Below are positions 8,745 to 17,058 of a stretch of 64,000 bases of DNA, in pieces. The DNA is from Corynebacterium sputi DSM 45148 (GTDB taxonomy: Bacteria > Actinomycetota > Actinomycetes > Mycobacteriales > Mycobacteriaceae): NCBI RefSeq assembly GCF_000427865.1, contig NZ_ATYV01000012.1, forward strand, positions 1-64,000, read 5' to 3'. Each line of letters opens with the position of its first letter. The first letter of the stretch is position 1. The position numbers were made by a program, and so were the translations under genes. The notes below the pieces were generated by a model. The model was not told the DNA's origin. It was given only the letters and a program-made list of their open reading frames with translations, and made no database searches.

Positions 8745-10117
8745 CCACTACTGCGCCGGCTGTAGTCATTGCGGCTCCAGCCTCGGGGACAGGAAAGACG
8801 ACGATCGCGACGGGAATCATGGCCGCATTGGCTCGTCGTATGGAGGTCGCGCCGTTCAAGGTTGGCCCCGATTACATCGACCCTGGCTATCACACGTTGG
8901 CGGCAGGTCGGATTGGCAGGAACCTTGATTCCGTCATGTGTGGACGGGATCGCATCGGGCCGTTATACGCGCATGGTGCGGCTGGCACGGACATTGCTGT
9001 CGTCGAAGGTGTGATGGGGCTGTATGACGGCCGTATCGGCGGCGACCCTCTAGATGCTGAAGGCTCCACCGCCGAGATCGCCAGGCTCCTGGGAGCGCCA
9101 GTGATTCTTGTCGTCGATGCGCGGCACATGAGTCAGTCGGCGGCGGCGTTGGTCCACGGCTTCGCGACAATCGACGACCGAGTGCGTATCGCCGGGGCGA
9201 TTATCAATCACGTGGGCTCGCCGAGACATGCGGACATTGCGACCCAGGCCGTGGAAGCGGTGGGAGTTCCAGTGTTGGGAGCGATCCCACGAGTCGATGA
9301 CATTGAGGTGCCCTCGCGTCACCTGGGGCTCATCACCGCGGCGGAGTCGGGGCAGCGCGCGCATGATGTGGTGCAGACGATGGCTGATCTGGTCGAGAAG
9401 CATGTGAACCTCGATGAGCTAGTTCGCCTGGCGTCCCTTAATTGGACAGGTGTGCCATGGGATCCGGAGGCTGAGGTCGGGAAGACCAATTGTCCGGGCA
9501 CGAAGATTGCCATCGCCGGAGGCCCCGCCTTCACTTTCGCCTATGCAGAGCATCGTGAATTGTTGGAGGCCGCCGGCGCCCAGGTGGAGGTATTCGATCC
9601 GCTTTCCGACGACCTGCCCCACAGCGACGGCTTGATCATTCCGGGAGGATTTCCGGAGGAGCATGCTGCAGAACTTGCTGCACGAGAGGATTTGTCGAGG
9701 GACTTGAAGCAAGCCGTCGATGGGGGACTGGCGGTGCACGGCGAATGCGCCGGATTGCTGTGGCTCCTGGACTCCGTAGATGGCCACCGAATGTGTGGAG
9801 TAATCCCTGCGGAGGCAACCATGGATCGGAGGCTGACTCTCGGGTACCGGTCTGCAACGGCGTTGGGGGACAGTGTCGTCGCACAGCCGGGTCACCGGGT
9901 CACAGGTCATGAATTCCATCGGACCGGACTCGTGGGGGACACCAGCCAGGCACGGGAGTCGGGCTGGGTGCCGGTTTGGGGATGGCGCGACTGGCTAGGT
10001 GCTCCTGTGACAGAGGGCTTTGCCTCGCCCGACGGTCGGGTTCACGCCTCCTACCTTCACGTTCACCCGGCAGGCTCGCCGGGGTCTGTTTCCAGGTTCG
10101 TGGAGGCGTGTTCCTAA
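8738..10117 (+). CDS. cobB: Cobyrinic acid a,c-diamide synthase
   Basis: 459 residues. The ATP-dependent amidotransferase amidates the a and c side chains of (hydrogeno)cobyrinic acid with glutamine as nitrogen donor. The N-terminal P-loop-like VVIAAPASGTGKTTIATGIM starts near residue 9, followed by FKVGPDYIDPGYH and VEGVMGLYDG typical of CobB/CbiA. A class I glutamine amidotransferase domain occupies the C-terminal half, with the nucleophile region VHGECAGLLWLL and a late HASYLHVH. It starts at GTG 8738 inside the cobO end. It is followed after 64 bases by cobA, which has its own -10. Confidence 0.93.
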   Translation: MVTTTAPAVVIAAPASGTGKTTIATGIMAALARRMEVAPFKVGPDYIDPGYHTLAAGRIGRNLDSVMCGRDRIGPLYAHGAAGTDIAVVEGVMGLYDGRIGGDPLDAEGSTAEIARLLGAPVILVVDARHMSQSAAALVHGFATIDDRVRIAGAIINHVGSPRHADIATQAVEAVGVPVLGAIPRVDDIEVPSRHLGLITAAESGQRAHDVVQTMADLVEKHVNLDELVRLASLNWTGVPWDPEAEVGKTNCPGTKIAIAGGPAFTFAYAEHRELLEAAGAQVEVFDPLSDDLPHSDGLIIPGGFPEEHAAELAAREDLSRDLKQAVDGGLAVHGECAGLLWLLDSVDGHRMCGVIPAEATMDRRLTLGYRSATALGDSVVAQPGHRVTGHEFHRTGLVGDTSQARESGWVPVWGWRDWLGAPVTEGFASPDGRVHASYLHVHPAGSPGSVSRFVEACS

Positions 10118-10168
10118 CCGCACCACGCGAAGCGGTACCTGAAGCAAGCATGGCCCAGCCGCGCTGAC

Positions 10169-10174
10169 TAAGCT
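10169..10174 (+). promoter_or_regulatory. -10 hexamer TAAGCT for leaderless cobA
   Basis: TAAGCT ends 7 nt before ATG 10182. No Shine-Dalgarno is present, so the gene is probably translated from a leaderless mRNA. Confidence 0.5.
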
Positions 10175-10181
10175 CACGGGC

Positions 10182-11255
10182 ATGAGTCTGCTGCTGAAGG
10201 GTCGTTCCGTGTTGGTCGTCGGTGCCGGGGCGGTCGCTGAGCAGGTGATCCCCAGATTGATCGCCGCGGGAGCGAACATCACTGTTTGCCATGAGGGAAC
10301 AATTAGCGCTGACATTGACGACTGGGCCGAAGACGGCAAGATCCGCGTCGAGCGAGTGGCCTTCGCTCCCGCGATGCTCTGGGCAAAGGCAATGGTCGTG
10401 TGTTGTGACGCAAATGCGCTTCGCGACGTTGTGGTCCACGCCGACAAATACGGCGTCCTCGTCGAAGACCTCACTGACGGCGAGGAGCAAGACCTCAGCC
10501 CGGTGCAAGGCCGACGTGCCTCCCGTGCCGGCGATCTGGCAGGAACGGTCGCCCTCATTGGCGGAGGCCCAGGAGAGCCGGATCTGATCACGGTCAAGGG
10601 ACGTCGACTGCTGCGCCTTGCCGATGTGGTTCTTACCGACCACCTGGGGCCGTTGTCGCTACTGGAAGAGCTTGATCCAGACGTCGAGATCATCGACGCC
10701 GCGAAGCTTCCGTACGGACGGGCAATGGCACAGGAGCGCATCAATGAGCTCTTGATCGAGAAGGCAAAGCAGGGACTGTTCGTCGTCCGACTCAAGGGTG
10801 GCGACCCGTACGTCTTCGGCCGCGGATACGAAGAGGTTCTCGCGCTGCGCGATGCGGGGATCAAGGTCAAGGTCATTCCCGGCATTACGTCGGCGATCTC
10901 AGTGCCGGCGGCGGCAGGAATCCCGGTGACGCAGCGGCGGGTAACGCATGACTTTACGGTCGTCTCCGGACACGTTCCCCCGGGACACCCGACTTCCTTG
11001 GTCAACTGGGAGGCTCTCGCCCAGATGAACGGCACCCTCGCGGTAATCATGGGCGTCAAAAACGGCCCAGCCATCGCCGAAGCACTGCTAAAGGGTGGCC
11101 GCTCCTCCGCGACACCAGCGGCAGTAATCCAGGAAGGCACCACCGCGAACCAGAAGGTTCACCGGTGCACCCTCGGCGGCCTCGCCGACACGATCCGAGA
11201 CAACGGCGTGATGCCGCCGGCAGTCATCCTCGTTGGGGACGTCGCGGCGCTCTAA
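10182..11255 (+). CDS. cobA: Uroporphyrinogen-III C-methyltransferase with N-terminal precorrin-2-dehydrogenase-like domain
   Basis: 357 residues. The N-terminal 110 residues form a Rossmann domain (VLVVGAGAVAEQVIPRLIAAGA) like the siroheme-synthase part of CysG. The remainder is a SUMT methyltransferase with LIGGGPGEPDLITVKGRRLL, VVLTDHLGP, VVRLKGGDPYVFGRGYEE, IPGITSAISVPAAAGIPVT and VIMGVKNGPAIAEAL. It makes precorrin-2 from uroporphyrinogen III, the branch point to siroheme and cobalamin, which suits its place after cobO-cobB. It is shorter than E. coli CysG, lacking the CysG dimer helix region, as in other actinobacteria. It overlaps the convergent yaaA by 4 bases. Confidence 0.9.
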   Translation: MSLLLKGRSVLVVGAGAVAEQVIPRLIAAGANITVCHEGTISADIDDWAEDGKIRVERVAFAPAMLWAKAMVVCCDANALRDVVVHADKYGVLVEDLTDGEEQDLSPVQGRRASRAGDLAGTVALIGGGPGEPDLITVKGRRLLRLADVVLTDHLGPLSLLEELDPDVEIIDAAKLPYGRAMAQERINELLIEKAKQGLFVVRLKGGDPYVFGRGYEEVLALRDAGIKVKVIPGITSAISVPAAAGIPVTQRRVTHDFTVVSGHVPPGHPTSLVNWEALAQMNGTLAVIMGVKNGPAIAEALLKGGRSSATPAAVIQEGTTANQKVHRCTLGGLADTIRDNGVMPPAVILVGDVAAL

Positions 11256-11977
11256 TTCGCGGGTGTCGTAATGACGATGACGTCGCCGTCCGCAGCAGCA
11301 GTCAACCCTGCGGACTGAGCGACCTTCACAGCCTCCGCCACTGACTCCGCCGGAGACTGCGCCAATGCTCGGGCCAACAGGCCCTTGTGATGCTTATTGA
11401 AGTGGGACACAACCTTCCCCTCCGGAGTGACCACTTTCGCTGTAACCGCGCCGGGCACTTTCCCCAAATTCTGATAGGTGCCAGACCTCAGATCCACGAT
11501 CAGGTCATCGCGACCTGACAAAGTCTCGGTGATGGTCCGGCCCCAGCGTTTGCGCATTGTGGGGAGGGAACCGTCGGGAAGCGGAAGTTTTACAGTCCCC
11601 GAGAGACGGTACGCGGGGATCAGATCCTCGCCGCCGACGACACCGAACAATGCGGACCCCACCGCCAATCGCCCCCGCGACTCCGCATCGAGTGTCGCCG
11701 GGTCCAACGCCTCGAAGAGTACACCGGTGTACCGGTCCAATGCCGGAGTAGTCGGTGAGGTGCGGAGCTCGGAGTTCAGTTCAACCTCGTCGGCTGACTT
11801 CGGGCCCAAACCCAGAACATCGCAGGCCACCGGGGCATCTGAACTAAGTTCGCGCAGATCATCGATCAGCGATTTTCGCGTTTCATTAAGCGAGGCGAAC
11901 GACAGGGAATCCAGATCGAGGGGCCCGCAGTCGCCGCCACGGGCCTTCGTCTCAGACGGAGGGAGGAGGATGAGCAT
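11252..11977 (-). CDS. yaaA: YaaA/DUF328 family peroxide-stress protein
   Basis: 241 residues from ATG 11977 ([11 protein letters not shown], the invariant N-terminus of the family); another ATG three codons upstream at 11986 is equally possible. The open frame continues 250 codons upstream across proS, but that part is antisense and is rejected. Conserved blocks are [36 protein letters not shown] and [15 protein letters not shown]. In E. coli YaaA lowers free iron under peroxide stress and binds DNA; the role here is inferred from family. It is divergent from proS, with 66 bases between starts. Confidence 0.88.
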   Translation of the reverse strand: MLILLPPSETKARGGDCGPLDLDSLSFASLNETRKSLIDDLRELSSDAPVACDVLGLGPKSADEVELNSELRTSPTTPALDRYTGVLFEALDPATLDAESRGRLAVGSALFGVVGGEDLIPAYRLSGTVKLPLPDGSLPTMRKRWGRTITETLSGRDDLIVDLRSGTYQNLGKVPGAVTAKVVTPEGKVVSHFNKHHKGLLARALAQSPAESVAEAVKVAQSAGLTAAADGDVIVITTPAN

Positions 11978-12030
11978 GGACTGCATGGTAGCGAGGGTGG
12001 TCCCGACGCAATTAACGGGTACCGAGGGGC

Positions 12031-12036
12031 TAGTAT
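12031..12036 (+). promoter_or_regulatory. -10 hexamer TAGTAT for leaderless proS
   Basis: TAGTAT ends 7 nt before ATG 12044 and no Shine-Dalgarno intervenes. Confidence 0.55.
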
Positions 12037-12043
12037 TTCCGAC

Positions 12044-13792
12044 ATGATCACGCGAATGTCCCAGCTGTTCCTGCGCACCCTGCGCGAGGACCCAGCTGAT
12101 GCCGAGGTAGCCAGTCACAAGCTCCTCGTCCGAGCCGGTTACATCCGGCGAACCGCTCCCGGCGTCTACTCTTGGCTGCCTCTCGGGCTGAAAGTCCTGC
12201 GGAACGTTGAGAACGTCGTCCGCGAGGAAATGAATGCCATTGGGGGACAGGAGATCCAGTTCCCGGCGCTGCTGCCGCGCGAGCCGTACGAGAAGTCGAA
12301 CCGGTGGACCGAATATGGCGATGATCTGTTCCGACTGAAGGACCGCAAGGGCGCCGACTACCTGCTTGGACCCACACACGAGGAGATGTTCACTCTTGCA
12401 GTGAAGGACCTCTACTCGTCCTACAAGGACTTCCCGGCGAAGCTTTATCAGATCCAGACCAAGTACCGGGATGAGGCGCGTCCGCGTGCCGGTCTGCTGC
12501 GTGGCCGTGAATTCATCATGAAGGACTCGTACTCCTTCGACATGGACGACGAAGGGCTGGTCAACTCCTACCAAGCCCACCGTGGCGCGTACTGCCGGAT
12601 TTTCGACCGTCTGGGCATCGACTACGCGGTCTGTTCCGCAGTCTCCGGCGCGATGGGTGGCTCCGCCTCTGAGGAGTTCCTGGCGATCTCTGAGGTCGGT
12701 GAGGACACATTCGTGCGCTCGACGGCCTCGGGTTACACCGCGAACGTAGAAGCTGTGACAACCCCGGCTCCGGCTGCTGAATCCATCGAGGGCAAGCCGG
12801 AGGCTGTCGTCCACGAGACCCCGGATGCCACGACCATCGAGGCGCTGGTCGATTGGGCCAACAGTGCTGAACTCGGTCGCGGCGAGATCACTGCCGCTGA
12901 CACGTTGAAGTGCGTCATGCTTGCCGTCACCGAGCCTGGCAAGGACGAAGAACTCCTTGCCGTGGGTGTGCCCGGTGACCGCGAGGTCGAGATGAAGCGT
13001 GTCGAGGCGTCACTCGCGCCGGCTGAAGTGCGTTTGCTTGACGACGCCGACTTTGCCAAGAACCCCTTCCTCGTCCGCGGCTACATCGGACCGCGGGCAC
13101 TGGTCGAAAACGAAGTTCGATTCCTGGTGGATCCGCGCATTGTCGAAGGGTCCGCCTGGATCACCGGTGCGGACGAGTCGAATCGCCATGTCGTGGACCT
13201 GGTTGTCGGCCGTGATTTCACCCCGGAGGGCACCATCGAGGCCTCGGACGTCCGCCAGGGCGATCCGGCTCCAGATGGGGAGGGCACGCTGACCCTGGAA
13301 CGCGGCATCGAGATCGGTCACATCTTCCAGCTCGGCCGAAAGTACACAGATGCCTTCGAGGTCGACATTCTGGACGTCAACGGCAAGCGGTCCCGGCCCA
13401 CCATGGGCTCCTACGGCATCGGTGTGTCGCGACTGGTTGCCGTCCTGGCTGAGCAGAACCACGACGAACGTGGTCTGAGCTGGCCGCTCGCAGTTGCACC
13501 GTTTGCTGTCCATGTGGTGATCGCGAACAAGGACGCGGAAGCAGGAGAAGCCGCGGCAGCGTTGGCGGAGCAGATTTCCGCAGCGGGCGTCGAGGTGCTC
13601 TTCGATGACCGTCCGAAGGTCAGCCCAGGCGTGAAGTTCAAGGACTCCGAGCTCCTTGGTGTCCCGTACGTGGTGGTGCTCGGCCGGGGGTTCCAGGAAG
13701 GGAACGTCGAACTGCGGGACCGCCGCACCGGAGAGACCCGCGTGCTGCCCTGCAACGAGGCAGCAGCGACCACTTTGGAGCTCGTGCGGTAG
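12044..13792 (+). CDS. proS: Prolyl-tRNA synthetase
   Basis: 582 residues. This class II synthetase charges tRNA-Pro and is of the bacterial type with an inserted editing (INS) domain. Motif 2 with [20 protein letters not shown] is near residue 138, the INS editing domain spans about residues 230-390 and deacylates mischarged Ala-tRNA-Pro, motif 3 is [17 protein letters not shown] near residue 455, and the anticodon-binding domain is at the end. The N-terminal [21 protein letters not shown] is typical. It has its own leaderless-type promoter and is divergent from yaaA. The length matches the family. Confidence 0.97.
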   Translation: MITRMSQLFLRTLREDPADAEVASHKLLVRAGYIRRTAPGVYSWLPLGLKVLRNVENVVREEMNAIGGQEIQFPALLPREPYEKSNRWTEYGDDLFRLKDRKGADYLLGPTHEEMFTLAVKDLYSSYKDFPAKLYQIQTKYRDEARPRAGLLRGREFIMKDSYSFDMDDEGLVNSYQAHRGAYCRIFDRLGIDYAVCSAVSGAMGGSASEEFLAISEVGEDTFVRSTASGYTANVEAVTTPAPAAESIEGKPEAVVHETPDATTIEALVDWANSAELGRGEITAADTLKCVMLAVTEPGKDEELLAVGVPGDREVEMKRVEASLAPAEVRLLDDADFAKNPFLVRGYIGPRALVENEVRFLVDPRIVEGSAWITGADESNRHVVDLVVGRDFTPEGTIEASDVRQGDPAPDGEGTLTLERGIEIGHIFQLGRKYTDAFEVDILDVNGKRSRPTMGSYGIGVSRLVAVLAEQNHDERGLSWPLAVAPFAVHVVIANKDAEAGEAAAALAEQISAAGVEVLFDDRPKVSPGVKFKDSELLGVPYVVVLGRGFQEGNVELRDRRTGETRVLPCNEAAATTLELVR

Positions 13793-13804
13793 CTGCCGCT
13801 GGAG

Positions 13805-14812
13805 TTAGTTCTCGTCTTCGATCGGCGCGGGAGTGACCGCGTCGTCGAAGCCGGGCATCGCGGCCGTGGGGGAGCCGCTGAAGATGGAGGCACCGGCTTC
13901 ACTGAGGCCGGCCGCCTGCAACGCGAACTGGCGAACCTGCGGGGACCTAGCCTCCAGCAGGACCGTGCGCCACGATCCGGCAACGGAGCGCTCGAGCGCG
14001 GTGGCATACGCCGCGGGGTCCTCATCGACTTCGTGTCCGTCGACCGTTGCTGAATAGCCGGGGGCGGGCACGGGGACATCGACGCCGGATTCACCAAGGA
14101 TCCGGACAACCTCGTCACGAACGGCGCGGTGGCGGTCAGCAGACGTTGCCGTTGACTCAGACAATTCCGCGGAGACTCGCGGAGCGGCCACGCCCATGCC
14201 GTAGATCAGCGCGTACTCAGAGTCCAGCGCTTGAGCCAGGAGATCGGCGTCCGAACCATTGAGGTCTGTGCCCTCTGGGAACTGCGGGGACAAGTCAGTC
14301 CAGCTCACGCCGAGCTCTCGGGCCGACAGAACGATTCCACCGGTGACTGAGGAGGCGAGGAATGCGGGATATTCCTGACGCAGCGCATCCCTGCTGTCCA
14401 ATGCTTCGTACATAGAATCGGAGGGGTCCAGTGAATTGAGAAGCAGCTGGGCTTGGTGGCTCAGGTGGACGTCGCCGTCGACGGTAATGTCCTCAGCAGG
14501 GGAGGGAAGCGCGAGGCAATCCTCCGGTGCGGAGCCGTCGCGGTGGGTGCCGCAGGCCCTCGCCACTTCCTCCTCCAGCGACTGGGATTGGGTGGCACGA
14601 GACTCTGCAGGAGCCCCCTCCAACAGGTCCGCATCGCGCAGCGACAGCGACAGCATGTGGTCAATAACCGGATCCGGCTGAGGTGCAGTCAGGGTGGAAC
14701 ATCCGGACACTGCCAGGGACAACGCCCCAAGTGTCGCGCCTACGGCACCGATTAAGGTCCTTCTCCGCAGTCGCGGACGCTGATTGAGTCTCAGATCTCT
14801 CACACCGACCAT
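13805..14812 (-). CDS. DUF4439-domain lipoprotein (Tat-like signal)
   Basis: 335 residues from ATG 14812; a longer frame begins at 14848, inside the rimP start. The N-terminus is Arg-rich (RPRLRRRTLIGAVGATLGAL) and ends in a lipobox LAVSGC, giving a Tat-like lipoprotein signal. The C-terminal 140 residues (ALDSEYALIYGMGVAAPRVS ... AATALERSVAGSWR-like spacing) match the ferritin-like DUF4439 fold usually found here in corynebacteria and mycobacteria. The function is unknown. It is convergent with proS (12 bases apart) and divergent from rimP, with starts only 34 bases apart, so the promoters must overlap. Confidence 0.75.
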   Translation of the reverse strand: MVGVRDLRLNQRPRLRRRTLIGAVGATLGALSLAVSGCSTLTAPQPDPVIDHMLSLSLRDADLLEGAPAESRATQSQSLEEEVARACGTHRDGSAPEDCLALPSPAEDITVDGDVHLSHQAQLLLNSLDPSDSMYEALDSRDALRQEYPAFLASSVTGGIVLSARELGVSWTDLSPQFPEGTDLNGSDADLLAQALDSEYALIYGMGVAAPRVSAELSESTATSADRHRAVRDEVVRILGESGVDVPVPAPGYSATVDGHEVDEDPAAYATALERSVAGSWRTVLLEARSPQVRQFALQAAGLSEAGASIFSGSPTAAMPGFDDAVTPAPIEDEN

Positions 14813-14833
14813 CGTGCCATGACGAGGGCTCGA

Positions 14834-14839
14834 TAGAAT
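14834..14839 (+). promoter_or_regulatory. -10 hexamer TAGAAT for leaderless rimP operon
   Basis: TAGAAT, one base from the consensus TATAAT, ends 7 nt before ATG 14847. It would drive rimP-nusA-ylxR-infB as a leaderless transcript. Confidence 0.6.
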
Positions 14840-14846
14840 CGACCGC

Positions 14847-15458
14847 ATGCCACTTCCCAGTCAAGAGATCCTCACCGACATCATCGATCCCGCGCTCGCC
14901 GAGCATGGTTGTCTCGTTGAAGACATCAAGGTCGTTCGCGCCGGTGCTAAGTCACAGATCACGGTGCTCCTGGATGCCGTCGAGGGCCGCCCGAGCCCCG
15001 ATCTCGACCAGTTGGAGATCCTCACCGCGGTGGTCAACGACGCCATCGACGCCGCTGAGGAGTCCGGGAAGGTCGATTTCGGAACTCAGCCGTTCACCCT
15101 GGAGGTATCCACCCCAGGCGTCACTCACCCGCTAACTTTGCCGCGCCATTGGAAGCGCAATCGCGGTCGCCTTGTGAACCTTCGGGACACCAATGACGTG
15201 CAGTCGGTATGGCGCATTGGCGCTGTCTCGGAGGACGGTAGCCAGGTGATTTTGGTTCCCACTGCCCAGGCTGGTTCCGCCAAGGGAGCCAAAAAGAAGG
15301 CTCCGAAGACTGGCGACGGAAGTGTGGTGCGTGTCCTCGAATTGGAGCAGGTGAAGTCCGCAGTGGTAGAAGTTGAGTTCTCAACTGCACCGGACCATGA
15401 GGTGCAGCTCGCGGGAAAAGATTTCGATGACGCCGCAAATGCGCGGCTGGAGGACTGA
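14847..15458 (+). CDS. rimP: Ribosome maturation factor RimP
   Basis: 203 residues. It assists late assembly of the 30S subunit. The N-terminal domain has IIDPALAEHGCLVEDIKVV and the QITVLLDAVEG strand; the family junction TLEVSTPGVTHPLTLPRHW with the conserved PG is near residue 90, followed by the C-terminal SH3-like barrel. A 20-residue Lys/Ala-rich insert (SAKGAKKKAPKTGDG) interrupts the barrel region. It starts the rimP-nusA-ylxR-infB operon, with nusA following after 5 bases. Confidence 0.95.
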   Translation: MPLPSQEILTDIIDPALAEHGCLVEDIKVVRAGAKSQITVLLDAVEGRPSPDLDQLEILTAVVNDAIDAAEESGKVDFGTQPFTLEVSTPGVTHPLTLPRHWKRNRGRLVNLRDTNDVQSVWRIGAVSEDGSQVILVPTAQAGSAKGAKKKAPKTGDGSVVRVLELEQVKSAVVEVEFSTAPDHEVQLAGKDFDDAANARLED

Positions 15459-15463
15459 AACAA

Positions 15464-16450
15464 GTGAAGATTGAATTGGCAGCACTCAGGACCCTGGAAA
15501 AGGATCAGGGGATCCGGGTTCAGGAGATGCTGGGACTTTTGTCCCGTACCCTCCGTGAGTCCTACCGCGAGACCACCGCTCCGGCCGATTACGCCCGAAT
15601 CGACATTGATTCGGTCACCGGCGAGGTCACCGTCTTCGCGCAGGAGCGCGACGAAGATGGCAATCTCATTGCTGAGTGGGAGGACACTCCGGAGAACTTC
15701 GAGGCTGTCGCAGCGCACAAGGTCCGCCAGACGATCCTCAGCCGCCTTCGTGACGCCCGGAATACTGAGATCTTCGACGAGTACTCTGATCTGACCAACC
15801 AGGTTGTGTCCGGCGTTGTGCGCAAGGATGTCTGGGCGAACGAGAAGGGCATCCTGGTCGTTCACATCGGCTCAGAGGTCAATGGACGCGACGGAATCCT
15901 GCTGCCGGCCGAGCAGCTGCCGGGTGAGAACCTCACCCACGGTGACCGCGTGAAGTGCTACGTTGTCGGTGTCGACAAGACCCCTCGCGGCGTCACGATC
16001 AACCTGTCGCGGACGCACCCGGAACTGGTTCGGAAGCTGTTCGAGTTGGAAATCCCGGAAGTTGCTGACGGCGCCGTGGAGATCGTTTCGATCTCCCGCG
16101 AGGCCGGACACCGCTCGAAGGTTGCAGTCCGTCCCTTGGTGAAGGGCCTGAACGCCAAGGGCGCCTGCATCGGTCCGCGCGGTCAGCGTGTCTCCGCGAT
16201 CATGGAGGACCTTGGCGGTGAAAAGATCGACATCATCGACTACAACGATGACCCGACCGTGTTCGTTGGGAACGCGCTCGCGCCGTCGAAGGTTGTCTCC
16301 GTCGAGGTTCTCGACGCGGAGGAGCGTCGCGCACGCGTCGTCGTTCCGGACTACCAGCTGTCTTTGGCTATCGGTCGTGAAGGCCAGAATGCGCGCCTCG
16401 CAGCTCGCCTGACCGGATGGCGGATCGATATTCACTCCGACGCGGAGTAG
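15464..16450 (+). CDS. nusA: Transcription termination/antitermination factor NusA
   Basis: 328 residues. It binds RNA polymerase and modulates pausing, termination and rRNA antitermination. The N-terminal polymerase-binding domain covers about residues 1-120, the S1 domain about 125-195 (SGVVRKDVWANEKGILVVH), and two KH domains follow (RSKVAVRPLVKGLNAKGACI, GPRGQRVSAIMEDLGGEKID, AIGREGQNARLAARLTGW). It lacks the C-terminal acidic repeats of E. coli NusA, as is normal for actinobacteria. Start 15464 is GTG. Confidence 0.97.
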   Translation: MKIELAALRTLEKDQGIRVQEMLGLLSRTLRESYRETTAPADYARIDIDSVTGEVTVFAQERDEDGNLIAEWEDTPENFEAVAAHKVRQTILSRLRDARNTEIFDEYSDLTNQVVSGVVRKDVWANEKGILVVHIGSEVNGRDGILLPAEQLPGENLTHGDRVKCYVVGVDKTPRGVTINLSRTHPELVRKLFELEIPEVADGAVEIVSISREAGHRSKVAVRPLVKGLNAKGACIGPRGQRVSAIMEDLGGEKIDIIDYNDDPTVFVGNALAPSKVVSVEVLDAEERRARVVVPDYQLSLAIGREGQNARLAARLTGWRIDIHSDAE

Positions 16451-16564
16451 CTGCTTGGGCGGCGGGCTGGAAAAAGTTGCCCCCGCCGGGTTATGCTGAA
16501 AGACGGTCGAAGAACTGGTGACGGCAGGAAAGCGGGTAGGACGCTGCGTAAGGGAGATTTCCGG

Positions 16565-16942
16565 GTGAGTAGCCCGGAGGAGATCGCGGATGGAACGGAA
16601 GTTCCGACCGCGGAGTCAGCCCTGAAGCGTCCGATTCGCACTTGTATCGCCACCAGGCGCCGCCACACGGACTCGGAGTTACTCCGGGTCGTGGTCCGGC
16701 GCACCGGGGATGACATTTCAGTTGTTCCTGACCCGAACCGGTCAATGCCGGGTCGGGGCGCATGGTTGACACCCACGCTTGATGCGTGGGAGATCGCCGA
16801 GAAACGACGCGCATTCGGCCGCGCACTGAAGGTGTCCATGACCGTGGACGCTGACCCTGTCCGTACCTACCTCGCGAAAATCGGGGATCCGGTGGAGCGT
16901 AGCTCCGGTGGAGCAGGGTCCGAGATCAATAGAAAGACCTGA
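16565..16942 (+). CDS. ylxR: YlxR (DUF448) RNA-binding protein
   Basis: 125 residues from GTG 16565, which has AGGGA about 9 nt upstream; the frame is open from 16493 but without a good start. The YlxR fold is recognised from RPIRTCIATRRR (normally RTCxxCR, here Cys then Thr), LLRVVVR and the nucleotide/RNA-facing GRGAWLTP, followed by the helix EKRRAFGRAL. The family lies between nusA and infB in most bacteria and has been linked to RNA binding. There is a C-terminal Gly/Ser tail. Confidence 0.85.
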   Translation: MSSPEEIADGTEVPTAESALKRPIRTCIATRRRHTDSELLRVVVRRTGDDISVVPDPNRSMPGRGAWLTPTLDAWEIAEKRRAFGRALKVSMTVDADPVRTYLAKIGDPVERSSGGAGSEINRKT

Positions 16943-16992
16943 AAACTGATGAGCATCCGATGAAGCATCAGCGATGAACGGCAGTAATTAGT

Positions 16993-17043
16993 CGGAGTCG
17001 AATCTCTTCCGTGGGCGGTACGTCCCGGAGCTGTTCGACTCCG
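16993..17043 (+). promoter_or_regulatory. Long inverted repeat in the infB leader
   Basis: CGGAGTCGAA (16993-17002) pairs perfectly with TTCGACTCCG (17034-17043) across a 31-nt loop. The right arm ends 7 nt before the infB Shine-Dalgarno (GAGGAG). It could be an mRNA structure controlling infB translation or an RNase site; no known family is recognised. Confidence 0.4.
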
Positions 17044-17058
17044 TAAGTGAGGAGAACA

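Noticed and set aside
11987..12814. N-terminal extension of yaaA on the minus strand
   Set aside because: It would run antisense through proS; the family starts at [11 protein letters not shown] (11977).
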